From Micromonospora craterilacus (GTDB taxonomy: Bacteria; Actinomycetota; Actinomycetes; Mycobacteriales; Micromonosporaceae): DNA of 43,947 nt. The stretch's first letter is position 1, and each line of letters begins with the position of its first letter. Position numbers and translations under genes: made by a program. Shown here one piece after another: positions 9,162-18,362 of the stretch. The stretch lies in the NCBI RefSeq assembly GCF_003236315.1, contig NZ_POTY01000021.1, positions 1 through 43,947 on the forward strand, in the 5' to 3' direction. Below the pieces are notes generated by a model. The model was not told the DNA's origin. It did no database searches and saw nothing but the letters and a program-made list of their open reading frames with translations.

Positions 9162-10646
9162 ATGTCTGAACCCGCGCCCGCCATCCGACTCGGAACCGCC
9201 ACCGGCCGAGGCACCCTGGCCGCCGCCGTGCTCGCCTCCGGCATGGTGTTCCTGGACAGCACCGTGGTCAATGTGGCGCTGCCCCGGCTCGGCGCCGAAC
9301 TCGGCGCGTCCGTCGCCGGGCTACAGTGGACGGTCAACGGATACCTGCTCACCCTCGCGGCGTTCGTCCTGCTCGGCGGCGCGCTGGGCGACCGGTTCGG
9401 GCGGCGGCGGATCTTCCTGCTCGGCGTGATCTGGTTCACCGTCGCCTCGATCCTCTGCGGGCTGGCCCTGCGTACCGACTGGTTGGTGGCCGCGCGGTTC
9501 CTCCAGGGTGCGGGCGGGGCGCTGCTGGCCCCGGGCTCGCTGTCGCTGCTCCAGGCCAGCTTCCACCCCGACGACCGGGCGAAGGTGATCGGGGCGTGGT
9601 CGGGCCTGTCCGGCGTCTCCACCGCGCTCGGCCCGTTCGTCGGTGGCTGGCTGATCGACGCGCTCTCCTGGCGGTGGATCTTCTTCCTGAACCTCCCACT
9701 GGCGGTGCTGGTGGTGCTGGCTGCCGTCCGCTGGGTGCCGGAGAGCCGGGACGAGAGCGCCACCCGTACCCGGGGACCGGGCCGGCGGGGACGTCGGTTC
9801 GACGTGGCCGGTGCCGTGCTCGGCGCAATCGCCCTGGCCGGTATCACGTACGCGCTGGTCGAGGCGCCCGGCCGGGGCCTGCATTCGCCGCAGGTGGCGG
9901 TGGCGGCCCTGGTCGCGGTGCTCGCCGCGGTGGTGTTCGTACTGCTGGAGCGGCGTCGCGGAGAGACGGCGATGCTACCCACCGGACTGTTCGGCAGCCG
10001 GCTGTTCTCCGTGCTCAACGTCTTCACCGTGCTGGTCTACGCCGCGCTCGGCGGTTTCACCTTCTTCTTCGCCGTCTACCTGCAGAACGTGGTCGGCTGG
10101 TCGGCGTTCCTCACCGGCATCGCCCTGCTGCCGATGACCGTGCTGCTGTTGGTCGGCTCGCCCGCAGCCGGCGCACTGTCGGCCAAGATCGGGCCACGGC
10201 TGCCGCTGACCGTCGGCCCGGTGCTGGCCGCCGCCGGTCTGCTGGTGCTGCGCGAGGTCGAGCCGGGCGCGTCGTACTGGCGACAGGTGCTGCCGGGCGT
10301 GGCGCTGTTCGGGGCCGGGCTGACCCTGGTAGTGGCGCCGCTGACCGCGTCCGTGCTGGCCGCCGTCGCGGACCGCTTCGCCGGGGTGGCGAGCGGCTTC
10401 AACAACGCCGCCTCCCGGGTCGGTGGGCTGCTCGCGGTCGCTGCCCTGCCGCTGCTGGTCGGGCTCTCCGGCACCGGGTACGAGCAACACGCCGAACTGG
10501 CCGCCGCCTACCGGGGTGCCCTGCTCTGGTGCGCGGGCCTGCTGGTGGTCGGCGCGGCCATCGCCGCCGTGCTGGTCCACCGTCCGACCCGCAAGCCTCC
10601 GCCGGCCCAACCCTGCCACTCCCTACCCGTCTCCACCCCCCGCTAG
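9162..10646 (+). CDS. DHA2-family MFS multidrug exporter
   Basis: This 494-residue protein is a 14-helix major facilitator (DHA2, EmrB/QacA type) that should export hydrophobic or cationic compounds by proton antiport. Helix 1 carries motif D1 (LDSTVVNVALPRLG), the loop between helices 2 and 3 has motif A (GALGDRFGRRRIF), and helix 5 has the motif C-like GPFVGGWL. A short positively charged loop (ESATRTRGPGRRGRRF) splits the two halves. ATG 9162 gives the standard N-terminus; ATG 9138 in frame is an alternative, and neither has a strong ribosome site. The gene is divergent from the nuclease and ends before a perfect 19-bp inverted repeat. No regulator gene is adjacent, so the substrate cannot be guessed. 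Confidence 0.92.
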   Translation: MSEPAPAIRLGTATGRGTLAAAVLASGMVFLDSTVVNVALPRLGAELGASVAGLQWTVNGYLLTLAAFVLLGGALGDRFGRRRIFLLGVIWFTVASILCGLALRTDWLVAARFLQGAGGALLAPGSLSLLQASFHPDDRAKVIGAWSGLSGVSTALGPFVGGWLIDALSWRWIFFLNLPLAVLVVLAAVRWVPESRDESATRTRGPGRRGRRFDVAGAVLGAIALAGITYALVEAPGRGLHSPQVAVAALVAVLAAVVFVLLERRRGETAMLPTGLFGSRLFSVLNVFTVLVYAALGGFTFFFAVYLQNVVGWSAFLTGIALLPMTVLLLVGSPAAGALSAKIGPRLPLTVGPVLAAAGLLVLREVEPGASYWRQVLPGVALFGAGLTLVVAPLTASVLAAVADRFAGVASGFNNAASRVGGLLAVAALPLLVGLSGTGYEQHAELAAAYRGALLWCAGLLVVGAAIAAVLVHRPTRKPPPAQPCHSLPVSTPR

Positions 10647-10652
10647 CCGGAC

Positions 10653-10699
10653 AGGTGTAAGGAAGGGCCCCCGGTCGACAAGGGGCCCTTCCTTACACC

Positions 10700-10700
<1 letters not shown>
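10653..10700. terminator. Perfect 19-bp inverted repeat between convergent genes (two-way terminator)
   Basis: AGGTGTAAGGAAGGGCCCC (10653-10671) pairs exactly with 10682-10700 around a 10-nt loop containing GTCGAC. It starts 6 nt after the MFS stop, and its last base is part of the leuA stop codon. Its arms contain the same 17-mer as the repeat at the end of the peptide importer (7891-7907), so both belong to one element family. Confidence 0.85.
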
Positions 10701-12475
<1,775 letters not shown>

Positions 12476-12554
12476 TCATGTGACGTCAGCAGTGGAGGTC
12501 GGCAACGATGCCGAGCGGAAAGATCCGGGACAGTGCTGGCGGCGCGATTCGACT

Positions 12555-12590
12555 CCGCGACGAGGTGCCGGCCTTCAGGCCCCGTCGCGG
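12555..12590 (-). promoter_or_regulatory. Two-tier hairpin in the leuA upstream region
   Basis: CCGCGACG (12555-12562) pairs with CGTCGCGG (12583-12590). Inside, GGCC-TTCA-GGCC forms a second short stem. It lies about 98-133 nt before the leuA start. It may be part of an attenuation-type leader or the terminator of the upstream nitroreductase gene. I found no leucine-rich leader peptide nearby, so attenuation by leucine codons is not supported. Confidence 0.35.
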
Positions 12591-12696
12591 CGACCAAGGA
12601 GGAGGTGCGCCTGCCACATGACAGGGTGACCCTACGTGATGAGACGGGGTCTGGGAAGGCGCGTCCGGACTTTGGGACGGAATTCGCAGGCTGTGG

Positions 12697-13245
12697 TCAA
12701 TGGATTGCATTCCCGCAGCTCAGGACGATTTCGGCGAGGGGGCGCCGGTGGCGCAAGGCGGACTCCTCGGCCACCAGGTCGGCCGGAAGGCTCAGCGGAT
12801 CGCCCAGTTGCCCGACCGCCACCACCACGTACGGTCGCACGTCGTCGGGCAGGTCGAGGTCGGCGACCAGGCCGGCGCGATCGAAGTCGGTCAGCTGTCG
12901 TACGTGCAGTCCCAGCGCGGTGGCCTGCACGGTGAGGTGGGCCACCGCCTGACCCAAGTCGTACGCCGCGAACGGGTGACCGGTGCGGGGGTGCGCGGCC
13001 AGCAGCAGGGCGCTGGCCCGCCCGGCCCAGCGCTGCTCCGCCGGTGGCAGGTTGACCGCGATCCGCTTGAACATCTCGTCGTCGCGGTGCCCGATCGCGA
13101 ACCGCCAGGGTTGTCGGTTGCCGACCGATGGCGCCCAGCGGGCCGCCTCCAGCAGGGTCGCCGCCTCGGCCCGGGTCAGCTCCGCGCCCGGGTCGAAGGA
13201 ACGGGGGCTCCACCGGAACGCGAGCAGCGGGGTGAGGTCAGCCAT
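12697..13245 (-). CDS. Nitroreductase-family FMN oxidoreductase
   Basis: The 182-residue protein has nitroreductase-fold features: the N-terminal FRWSPRSFDPGAELTRAEAATLLEAARWAPSVGNRQPWRF stretch, with the S-x-x-N-x-Q-P-W flavin-binding motif, and the central AYDLGQAVAHLTVQATALGL helix. A C-terminal VVVAVGQLGDPLSLP follows, the family's usual G-x-p-a segment. It should be a homodimeric FMN/NAD(P)H enzyme, with an unknown natural substrate. ATG 13245 is chosen because it gives the normal N-terminus (MADLTPLLAFRWSPRSF). The frame extends to 13311 but no ribosome site supports that. The same-strand leuA starts 240 nt downstream, so co-transcription is possible. Confidence 0.88.
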   Translation of the reverse strand: MADLTPLLAFRWSPRSFDPGAELTRAEAATLLEAARWAPSVGNRQPWRFAIGHRDDEMFKRIAVNLPPAEQRWAGRASALLLAAHPRTGHPFAAYDLGQAVAHLTVQATALGLHVRQLTDFDRAGLVADLDLPDDVRPYVVVAVGQLGDPLSLPADLVAEESALRHRRPLAEIVLSCGNAIH

Positions 13246-13329
13246 GCGCAAAGAGTTACGTATGGGCGTTTTGGCGCGATGTCGGGGGTGGGTGAATGTG
13301 GGCAACACCACCCGTAACGGGACAGGTGG

Positions 13330-14178
13330 TCAACGCGTTCCCGCGTCCGTGGCACCCGGGTCGACGCCGCCCGAGTCGGTGCCGGCTGGGTCGGTGTCGC
13401 CCGGGTCGGTGCTGGCCGGATCGGTGGGTAACGCCTCCATGCCCAGCGGCTCGCCCTCGACCACCGGCCCGGCCAACTGCACCGTGGCCGGTGCCGGCTC
13501 GGGTGGTGCGGCCAGCGTCAGGGTGCCGAACGCGGCGCGGACCCCGGTCGGGGTGCCGTCGGCGTCGAAGCAGTAGATCCCCACGTCCAGCGGAGGGTTG
13601 ATCGAGGCCGCGGTGGTCTCCACCGAGTAGCAGGAGCCGGTGGCCCCGGGCGGCGCCATGGCCGGCGAGACCGACAGCGGGGCGCGTCGGTCGGTCAGCA
13701 CGTCCAGCCAGTCGGTGAACGGGTGCTGCACCCGGGGGTCGAGCCGTCGGGGCAGCGTGTCGTCCCGCTCGCCGAGGCGTACGCAGCTCGGCGGCTCCGG
13801 CCGGGCCGCCGAGGGCAGCGCGCACTGGAACAGCCCGTCGGCCGTCGCCGCGAGTGAGATGTCCGCCGCGCCGCCGAGCGCGCCACCCGGCACGTCCACC
13901 CGCCAACTGCCGTCGTTCGCGCTGGTTACCAGGATCGAGCGGTCGGCGGCCCCGTCGGCCAGCAGGTTGTACCGGGCGACCAGGTGCCGATCCTGGGCGG
14001 CGGCGGCGAGCGCGGCCAACTCGTCGCGGGCCGCGTCCATCCCCACCGGTCGTGGCGCGGCGCTCGGAGGCGGCGGCGGATCTGCGGGCGGGTCGGCGGA
14101 GCAGCCGGCGAGCAGGACGGGCAGGGCCAGCGCGAGCGGGGCGGCCAGGCGTCGGGCCGGGCGGTGGGCGGCGTGCAC
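13330..14178 (-). CDS. Lipoprotein of unknown function with a TDP-repeat tail
   Basis: The 282-residue product starts with a lipoprotein signal (ARRLAAPLALALPVLLAGC) followed by a Pro/Ala-rich linker (ADPPADPPPPPSAAPRPVG). A globular extracellular domain carries paired cysteines (FQCALPSAARPEPPSCVRL and SCYSVETTAASINPPLDVGIYCFDADG). The end is a low-complexity tail of degenerate five-residue units (TDPAS, TDPGD, TDPAG and so on), encoded by 15-bp repeats at 13341-13430. GTG 14178 gives a normal signal peptide; the frame extends further upstream without support. I do not recognise the domain. The gene is divergent from aspartokinase, and function is unknown. Confidence 0.82.
   Translation of the reverse strand: MHAAHRPARRLAAPLALALPVLLAGCSADPPADPPPPPSAAPRPVGMDAARDELAALAAAAQDRHLVARYNLLADGAADRSILVTSANDGSWRVDVPGGALGGAADISLAATADGLFQCALPSAARPEPPSCVRLGERDDTLPRRLDPRVQHPFTDWLDVLTDRRAPLSVSPAMAPPGATGSCYSVETTAASINPPLDVGIYCFDADGTPTGVRAAFGTLTLAAPPEPAPATVQLAGPVVEGEPLGMEALPTDPASTDPGDTDPAGTDSGGVDPGATDAGTR
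13341..13430. repeat. Degenerate 15-bp tandem repeats in a lipoprotein tail
   Basis: About five or six copies of a unit close to GTCGGTGCCGGCTGG encode, on the minus strand, the Thr-Asp-Pro-x-x tail of the neighbouring lipoprotein. The period is a multiple of three, so copy number changes would lengthen or shorten the tail without breaking the frame. Confidence 0.7.
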
Positions 14179-14283
14179 CCGGTCATTCTCGGCGTTGCGG
14201 CCGGCTTCCGGACACCCCCGGGCAGGTCGACGTTTGCGGCGTGTCGCGCACCACTCGCGGGCTCCGGCCGGGCCGGATCGTGG

Positions 14284-14303
14284 GATCACCTGACCCGGTG
14301 ATC
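14284..14303. promoter_or_regulatory. Candidate operator at the aspartokinase promoter
   Basis: GATCACC (14284-14290) and GGTGATC (14297-14303) form a perfect inverted repeat with a 6-nt spacer. It ends 12 nt before a TACCCT -10 candidate (14316-14321), so it would cover the -35 region of the ask-asd promoter. This fits a dimeric repressor site; the regulator is unknown. Confidence 0.45.
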
Positions 14304-14315
14304 AGAGCGGCCCGA

Positions 14316-14321
14316 TACCCT
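14316..14321 (+). promoter_or_regulatory. Candidate -10 box of ask-asd
   Basis: TACCCT fits TANNNT. A start near 14328 would give a leader of about 74 nt containing the 10-bp hairpin at 14338-14363. No good -35 is seen, but the palindrome at 14284-14303 occupies that region. Confidence 0.4.
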
Positions 14322-14337
14322 GAGATCGTCCGACCCG

Positions 14338-14363
14338 CGCCGCCGGCCCCGGAGCCGGCGGCG
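14338..14363 (+). other. Hairpin in the aspartokinase leader
   Basis: CGCCGCCGGC (14338-14347) pairs perfectly with GCCGGCGGCG (14354-14363) around a 6-nt loop, 38 nt before the GTG start. It might be a terminator of upstream transcription or a leader structure. It does not resemble a lysine riboswitch. Confidence 0.45.
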
Positions 14364-14401
14364 TCGGCACGCTCAGGGCAACCGGGAGGGAGTGCACCGT
14401 C

Positions 14402-15667
14402 GTGGCACTCGTGGTGCAGAAGTACGGCGGGTCCTCCGTCGCCAACGCCGAGCGGATCAAGCGGGTGGCCGAGCGGATCGTCGCGGCCCGCAAAGCCGGC
14501 GACGACGTGGTCGTCGTGGTCTCCGCGATGGGCGACACCACCGACGAGCTGCTCGACCTGGCCAACCAGGTCAGCCCGCTGCCCCCGGGGCGGGAGCTGG
14601 ACATGCTGCTCACCGCCGGAGAGCGGATCTCGATGGCGCTGCTCGCCATGGCGATCCACAACCTGGGGTACGAAGCCCGCTCGTTCACCGGTTCGCAGGC
14701 GGGCGTGATCACCACCTCGGTGCACGGCCGGGCGCGGATCATCGACGTCACTCCGGGGCGGCTCAAGGGTGCGCTGGACGAGGGGGCCGTGGTGATCGTC
14801 GCCGGCTTCCAGGGCGTCTCGCAGGACACCAAGGACGTCACCACCCTGGGCCGTGGTGGGTCGGACACCACTGCGGTGGCGCTGGCCGCCGCGCTGCGGG
14901 CGGACGTGTGTGAGATCTACACCGACGTGGACGGGGTCTTCACCGCCGACCCGCGGATCGTCCCGAACGCCCGGCACATCAAGCAGATCACCTACGAGGA
15001 GATGCTGGAGCTGGCCGCCTGCGGCGCGAAGGTGCTGCACCTGCGCAGCGTGGAGTACGCGCGCCGGGCCGAGCTGCCGATCCACGTCCGTTCGTCATAC
15101 TCGACCAACACCGGCACCATGGTCACCGGATCGATGGAGGAGCTTCCTGTGGAGCAGGCACTGATCACCGGAGTGGCCCACGACCGCAGCGAGGCCAAGA
15201 TCACGATCGTCGGGGTGCCCGACGAGCCGGGCGCCGCGGCGCGGATCTTCGACACCGTCGCGGGCGCCGAGATCAACATCGACATGATCGTGCAGAACGT
15301 CTCCACCGAGGGCACCGGTCGCACGGACATCTCCTTCACCCTGCCGAAGACCGACGGCCCCACCGCGATGGCCGCGCTGAGCAAGATCCAGGAGACGGTC
15401 AACTTCAAGGGCCTGCTCTACGACGACCACGTCGGCAAGGTCTCCCTGATCGGCGCGGGGATGCGGTCGCACCCCGGGGTGGCTGCGGGCTTCTTCGCCG
15501 CGCTGGGCCAGGCCGGCGTGAACATCGAAATGATCTCCACCTCGGAGATCCGGGTCTCCGTGGTCTGCCGGGACACCGACCTGGACGCCGCGGTCCGCGC
15601 CATCCACGAGGCGTTCGACCTCGGCGGTGACACCGAAGCCGTGGTGTACGCGGGGACGGGACGGTAG
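14402..15667 (+). CDS. lysC: Aspartate kinase (alpha subunit, with embedded beta subunit)
   Basis: The enzyme phosphorylates aspartate at the entry of the lysine/threonine/methionine/diaminopimelate pathway. The 421-residue protein has the amino-acid kinase domain (KYGGSSVAN at 7-15, then [15 protein letters not shown] and [15 protein letters not shown]), followed by two ACT domains (about 260-421) that bind lysine and threonine for feedback control in this class. GTG 14402 has GGGAGGGAG 9-17 nt upstream. An internal GTG at 15149 has its own strong ribosome site and would make the separate beta subunit, as known for Corynebacterium and Bacillus. asd follows 6 nt downstream, forming the ask-asd operon. 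The mycobacterial name is ask. Confidence 0.96.
   Translation: MALVVQKYGGSSVANAERIKRVAERIVAARKAGDDVVVVVSAMGDTTDELLDLANQVSPLPPGRELDMLLTAGERISMALLAMAIHNLGYEARSFTGSQAGVITTSVHGRARIIDVTPGRLKGALDEGAVVIVAGFQGVSQDTKDVTTLGRGGSDTTAVALAAALRADVCEIYTDVDGVFTADPRIVPNARHIKQITYEEMLELAACGAKVLHLRSVEYARRAELPIHVRSSYSTNTGTMVTGSMEELPVEQALITGVAHDRSEAKITIVGVPDEPGAAARIFDTVAGAEINIDMIVQNVSTEGTGRTDISFTLPKTDGPTAMAALSKIQETVNFKGLLYDDHVGKVSLIGAGMRSHPGVAAGFFAALGQAGVNIEMISTSEIRVSVVCRDTDLDAAVRAIHEAFDLGGDTEAVVYAGTGR
15149..15667 (+). CDS. Internal start: aspartate kinase beta subunit (ACT domains)
   Basis: GTG 15149 is in frame with aspartokinase (codon 250) and is preceded by GGAGGAG (15136-15142) with a 6-nt spacer, a near-ideal ribosome site inside a coding region. 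The product would be 172 residues, starting [20 protein letters not shown]. It would consist only of the two regulatory ACT domains, matching the beta subunit of the alpha2-beta2 aspartokinases of Corynebacterium glutamicum. The sequence shows the site; translation from it is inferred. Confidence 0.75.
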   Translation: MEQALITGVAHDRSEAKITIVGVPDEPGAAARIFDTVAGAEINIDMIVQNVSTEGTGRTDISFTLPKTDGPTAMAALSKIQETVNFKGLLYDDHVGKVSLIGAGMRSHPGVAAGFFAALGQAGVNIEMISTSEIRVSVVCRDTDLDAAVRAIHEAFDLGGDTEAVVYAGTGR

Positions 15668-15673
15668 CCCGCG

Positions 15674-16735
15674 GTGGCCGGGCTGCCCACCCTGGCCGTG
15701 GTCGGGGCGACGGGGGCCGTCGGCACGGTGATGTGTGAGTTGCTCACCGGGCGGCGCAACGTCTGGGGCGAGATCCGCCTGCTGGCCTCCGAGCGGTCGG
15801 TCGGGCGGAAGGTGCGGTGTCGGGGCGAGGAGTTGACCGTCCAGGCGCTGACCGAGGAGGCGCTCGACGGCGTGGACGTGGCGATGTTCGACGTCCCGGA
15901 CGAGGTCTCGGCGCACTGGGCGCCGATCGCGGTGCGCCGCGGCGCGGTCGTGGTGGACAACTCCGGCGCCTTCCGGATGGACCGGGACGTGCCGCTGGTG
16001 GTGCCGGAGATCAATCCCGAGCAGCTGCACAATCGGCCCCGGGGCATCGTCGCCAACGCGAACTGCACCACCCTCGCGATGATCATCGCGGTCGCCCCGC
16101 TGCACCGCGAGTACGGCCTGCGTGAGCTGGTGCTCGCCTCGTACCAGGCGGTTTCCGGGGCGGGTCAGCTCGGCGCGGACACGCTGCACGACCAGTTGAC
16201 CAAGGTGGCCGGCGACCGGCTGCTCGGCTCGCGTACCGGCGACGTGCGGCAGGCGGTCGGTGACGACCTCGGCCCGTTCCCCGCCCCGATGGCGCTCAAC
16301 GTGGTGCCCTGGGCCGGCTCGCTGGCCGACGGTGGTTGGTCGTCCGAGGAGATGAAGATGCGCAACGAGTCGCGCAAGATCCTCGGGATGCCCGACCTCA
16401 AGGTCTCCGCGACCTGCGTACGGGTGCCGGTGGTGACCGGCCACTCGGTCGCGGTGCACGCCGTCTTCGCCACCGAGATCGACGCCGACGGTGCCCGTGG
16501 GGTGCTGCGCGACGCGCCCGGGGTGATCGTGGTCGACGACCCGGAGGCCGGGGAGTTCCCGATGCCGATCGACGCGGTCGGCACCGACCCGTCCTGGGTC
16601 GGCCGGATCCGCCGGGCCCTCGACGACCCCCGTGCGTTGGACTTCTTCGTCACCGGCGACAACCTCCGCAAGGGCGCTGCCCTCAACACCGCGCAGATCG
16701 CCGAACTCCTGGCCCAGGAGCTGACCCAAGCCTGA
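15674..16735 (+). CDS. asd: Aspartate-semialdehyde dehydrogenase
   Basis: Asd reduces aspartyl phosphate from the preceding kinase to the semialdehyde with NADPH, feeding lysine, peptidoglycan diaminopimelate, threonine and methionine. The 353-residue protein has the Rossmann motif VVGATGAVG (9-17), the acyl-binding DNSGAFRM, the catalytic cysteine C131 in NANCTT, the substrate loop YQAVSGAG and the active-site His in CVRVPVVTGHS. One oddity is that the usual FSAGG after the third strand is FDVPDE here (residues 72-77). GTG 15674 starts 6 nt after the kinase stop, without a clear ribosome site, so coupling is likely. It ends 19 nt before the convergent GGDEF gene. Confidence 0.95.
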   Translation: MAGLPTLAVVGATGAVGTVMCELLTGRRNVWGEIRLLASERSVGRKVRCRGEELTVQALTEEALDGVDVAMFDVPDEVSAHWAPIAVRRGAVVVDNSGAFRMDRDVPLVVPEINPEQLHNRPRGIVANANCTTLAMIIAVAPLHREYGLRELVLASYQAVSGAGQLGADTLHDQLTKVAGDRLLGSRTGDVRQAVGDDLGPFPAPMALNVVPWAGSLADGGWSSEEMKMRNESRKILGMPDLKVSATCVRVPVVTGHSVAVHAVFATEIDADGARGVLRDAPGVIVVDDPEAGEFPMPIDAVGTDPSWVGRIRRALDDPRALDFFVTGDNLRKGAALNTAQIAELLAQELTQA

Positions 16736-16740
16736 TCATC

Positions 16741-16754
16741 CGGCCGAGGGGCCG
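16741..16754. terminator. Short hairpin between convergent asd and GGDEF genes
   Basis: CGGCC-GAGG-GGCCG forms a 5-bp stem in the 19-nt gap between the two stop codons. It is weak, but it is the only structure available to end both transcripts. Confidence 0.35.
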
Positions 16755-18173
16755 TCAGGCGGCGGACAACTGGACCCCGTCACGGCCTTGCCGTTTGACG
16801 GCGTAGAGGGCCTGGTCGGCGCGGCGCAGGGTCAGCTCGGGAGACTCGCCGGGCCGGGGAAGGGCGACGCCGACGCTGATCGTACGGCCGATGCGGCGGG
16901 CCGCCTCGGTGAGCCGCTCGGCGACCCGCACCGCCTCCTCCGGGCGAGTCACCTCGATCACCGCGACGAACTCGTCGCCACCGATCCGGTACAGCTCGTC
17001 CCCCTGGCGCAGCGCACCCTCCAACGCCCGTGCCAGGCCGACCAGCACCCGGTCGCCCGCCTGGTGGCCGTACGTGTCGTTGACGCTCTTGAAGCCGTCC
17101 ACGTCGATCGCCAGCAGCGCGGTACGGCCCGGGGTCGCGGTGGCGATCCGCTGCCCGAACGGGCCGGTGTGCCGCAGCCCGGTGAGCGGGTCGGAACTGG
17201 CCTGCTCGCGTAGCCGGTCCAGGGTGCGTAGCCGGTCCAGGCAGCTCCACGCCTGGCCGGCCAGCAGCTCCATCAGGTTGACCGTGGTGGGATCCGGGCG
17301 GAGCAGCCGCTCGTCGGCGACCAGCAGCACCCCACCACGCTCGGGCGGGCCGACCGGCACCGCCATCAGCGTGCGTACCCCGGCCCGGACCAGCGGCTCG
17401 TGCTCGGCCGTCGGCGGGTGGCCGGACTCGCCGAGGGTGTAGCCCGCGCCGTACCGGTGAGCCCGGTCGGTGATGCGCCGCAGCGCCTGCGGCCCTGCCT
17501 CCGCCAACTCGGCGCGCATCCGGGTCTCCAGTTCGCCGGGGGCCACCGTTGGGGCGCCGAGCTGCGGGCCGGTGCGGTCGGCGAGCACCAGGATGGCCGT
17601 GGCGAGGGCCGACACGTCCCGGGCGGCCCCGATCGTGGCCGCCATCAGATCCCACTCGGTGCTGGCCGCGGTCATCGCGGCGGCGTGCCGGAGCAGCTTC
17701 TCGCTGCGACTCTCCGCCGGACCGCCGAGCGCCACGATCCGAGCGCCGAGGCGGCCGGCGACCCGTTCGGCCGTCGCCTGCCACGACCCTAGGTCGGCCG
17801 GGCCGGTCCACTGCAAGTCGAGTACGCCGACGGCTCGACCCGCCGGATCCAGCACCGGTACGCACACCTCGGCGGCGACGTCGGGGCGTACCGGGATGTG
17901 GTCGAGGTCGGCCGCGACGTCCGGGACGACGGCCGACTTGCCGCGGGTGTAGACCCGGCCGACGATCCCGGCGTCCGGCGCGACGGTGGCGAAGACCTGC
18001 CAGGATCCGGTGGCGGCGACGCAGCGCAGCCGGCCGCGCACGTGCAGCAGGACGGCGATGGTGGCGGGTGTGTACCGGGCCAGCGCGGCGACGGTCGCCT
18101 GGCACACCTCGGTGACGGTCGACGCCATGGGCAGGCGGGCCGTGACGTCACGGATGACTTGCTGGTGATCCAC
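16755..18173 (-). CDS. Diguanylate cyclase with two GAF domains
   Basis: The protein (472 residues from GTG 18173) carries two GAF sensor domains and a C-terminal GGDEF domain that makes cyclic di-GMP from GTP. The first GAF has TVTEVCQATVAALARYTPATIAVLLHVRG...VPVLDPAGRAVGVLDLQ; the second has LMAATIGAARDVSALATAILVLADR...LMAVPVGPPERGGVLLVA. The catalytic motif is intact (YRIGGDEF), and the product-inhibition I-site RQGD lies five residues before it, so an active, feedback-inhibited enzyme is expected. Metal-binding LLAIDVDGFKSVNDTYGH is present. No membrane helix or signal peptide is seen, so it is cytoplasmic. GTG 18239 is an alternative start. It is divergent from a phosphodiesterase gene. 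Confidence 0.93.
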   Translation of the reverse strand: MDHQQVIRDVTARLPMASTVTEVCQATVAALARYTPATIAVLLHVRGRLRCVAATGSWQVFATVAPDAGIVGRVYTRGKSAVVPDVAADLDHIPVRPDVAAEVCVPVLDPAGRAVGVLDLQWTGPADLGSWQATAERVAGRLGARIVALGGPAESRSEKLLRHAAAMTAASTEWDLMAATIGAARDVSALATAILVLADRTGPQLGAPTVAPGELETRMRAELAEAGPQALRRITDRAHRYGAGYTLGESGHPPTAEHEPLVRAGVRTLMAVPVGPPERGGVLLVADERLLRPDPTTVNLMELLAGQAWSCLDRLRTLDRLREQASSDPLTGLRHTGPFGQRIATATPGRTALLAIDVDGFKSVNDTYGHQAGDRVLVGLARALEGALRQGDELYRIGGDEFVAVIEVTRPEEAVRVAERLTEAARRIGRTISVGVALPRPGESPELTLRRADQALYAVKRQGRDGVQLSAA

Positions 18174-18274
18174 TCGTACGTCGTTCCAGGTCGGGGTACC
18201 TTCCCGGCCGGCGCCGGGTCGCCGATCAAGCGTACTCACGGCGGCTGGGTGCGGGCTGACTTCGTACACATGTG

Positions 18275-18292
18275 CTATCCACAGGCTGTGGA
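18275..18292. promoter_or_regulatory. Palindrome with inverted DnaA-box-like halves in a divergent promoter region
   Basis: TCCACAG (18278-18284), a central G, and CTGTGGA (18286-18292) form a perfect 15-bp palindrome. CTATCCACA (18275-18283) differs from the DnaA box TTATCCACA at one base. The opposite arm reads ACGTCCACA, seven of nine against the actinomycete box TTGTCCACA. A second small palindrome, CACATGTG (18267-18274), is next to it. The position between divergent genes suits an operator. Confidence 0.45.
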
Positions 18293-18362
18293 CGTGGCCT
18301 GTGAGGTCACGCGTGGGCGGCCGCGACGATAGCGTGAGGGTTCCTGGTCCAGTGGAGGCCCG

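Noticed and set aside
12486..12710. Possible leucine attenuator peptide upstream of leuA
   Set aside because: The minus-strand frame is short of leucine codons and not placed before a terminator; the hairpin alone does not establish attenuation.
14338..14363. Lysine riboswitch upstream of aspartokinase
   Set aside because: Only a single hairpin is present; the leader of about 70 nt is too short for the lysine aptamer.
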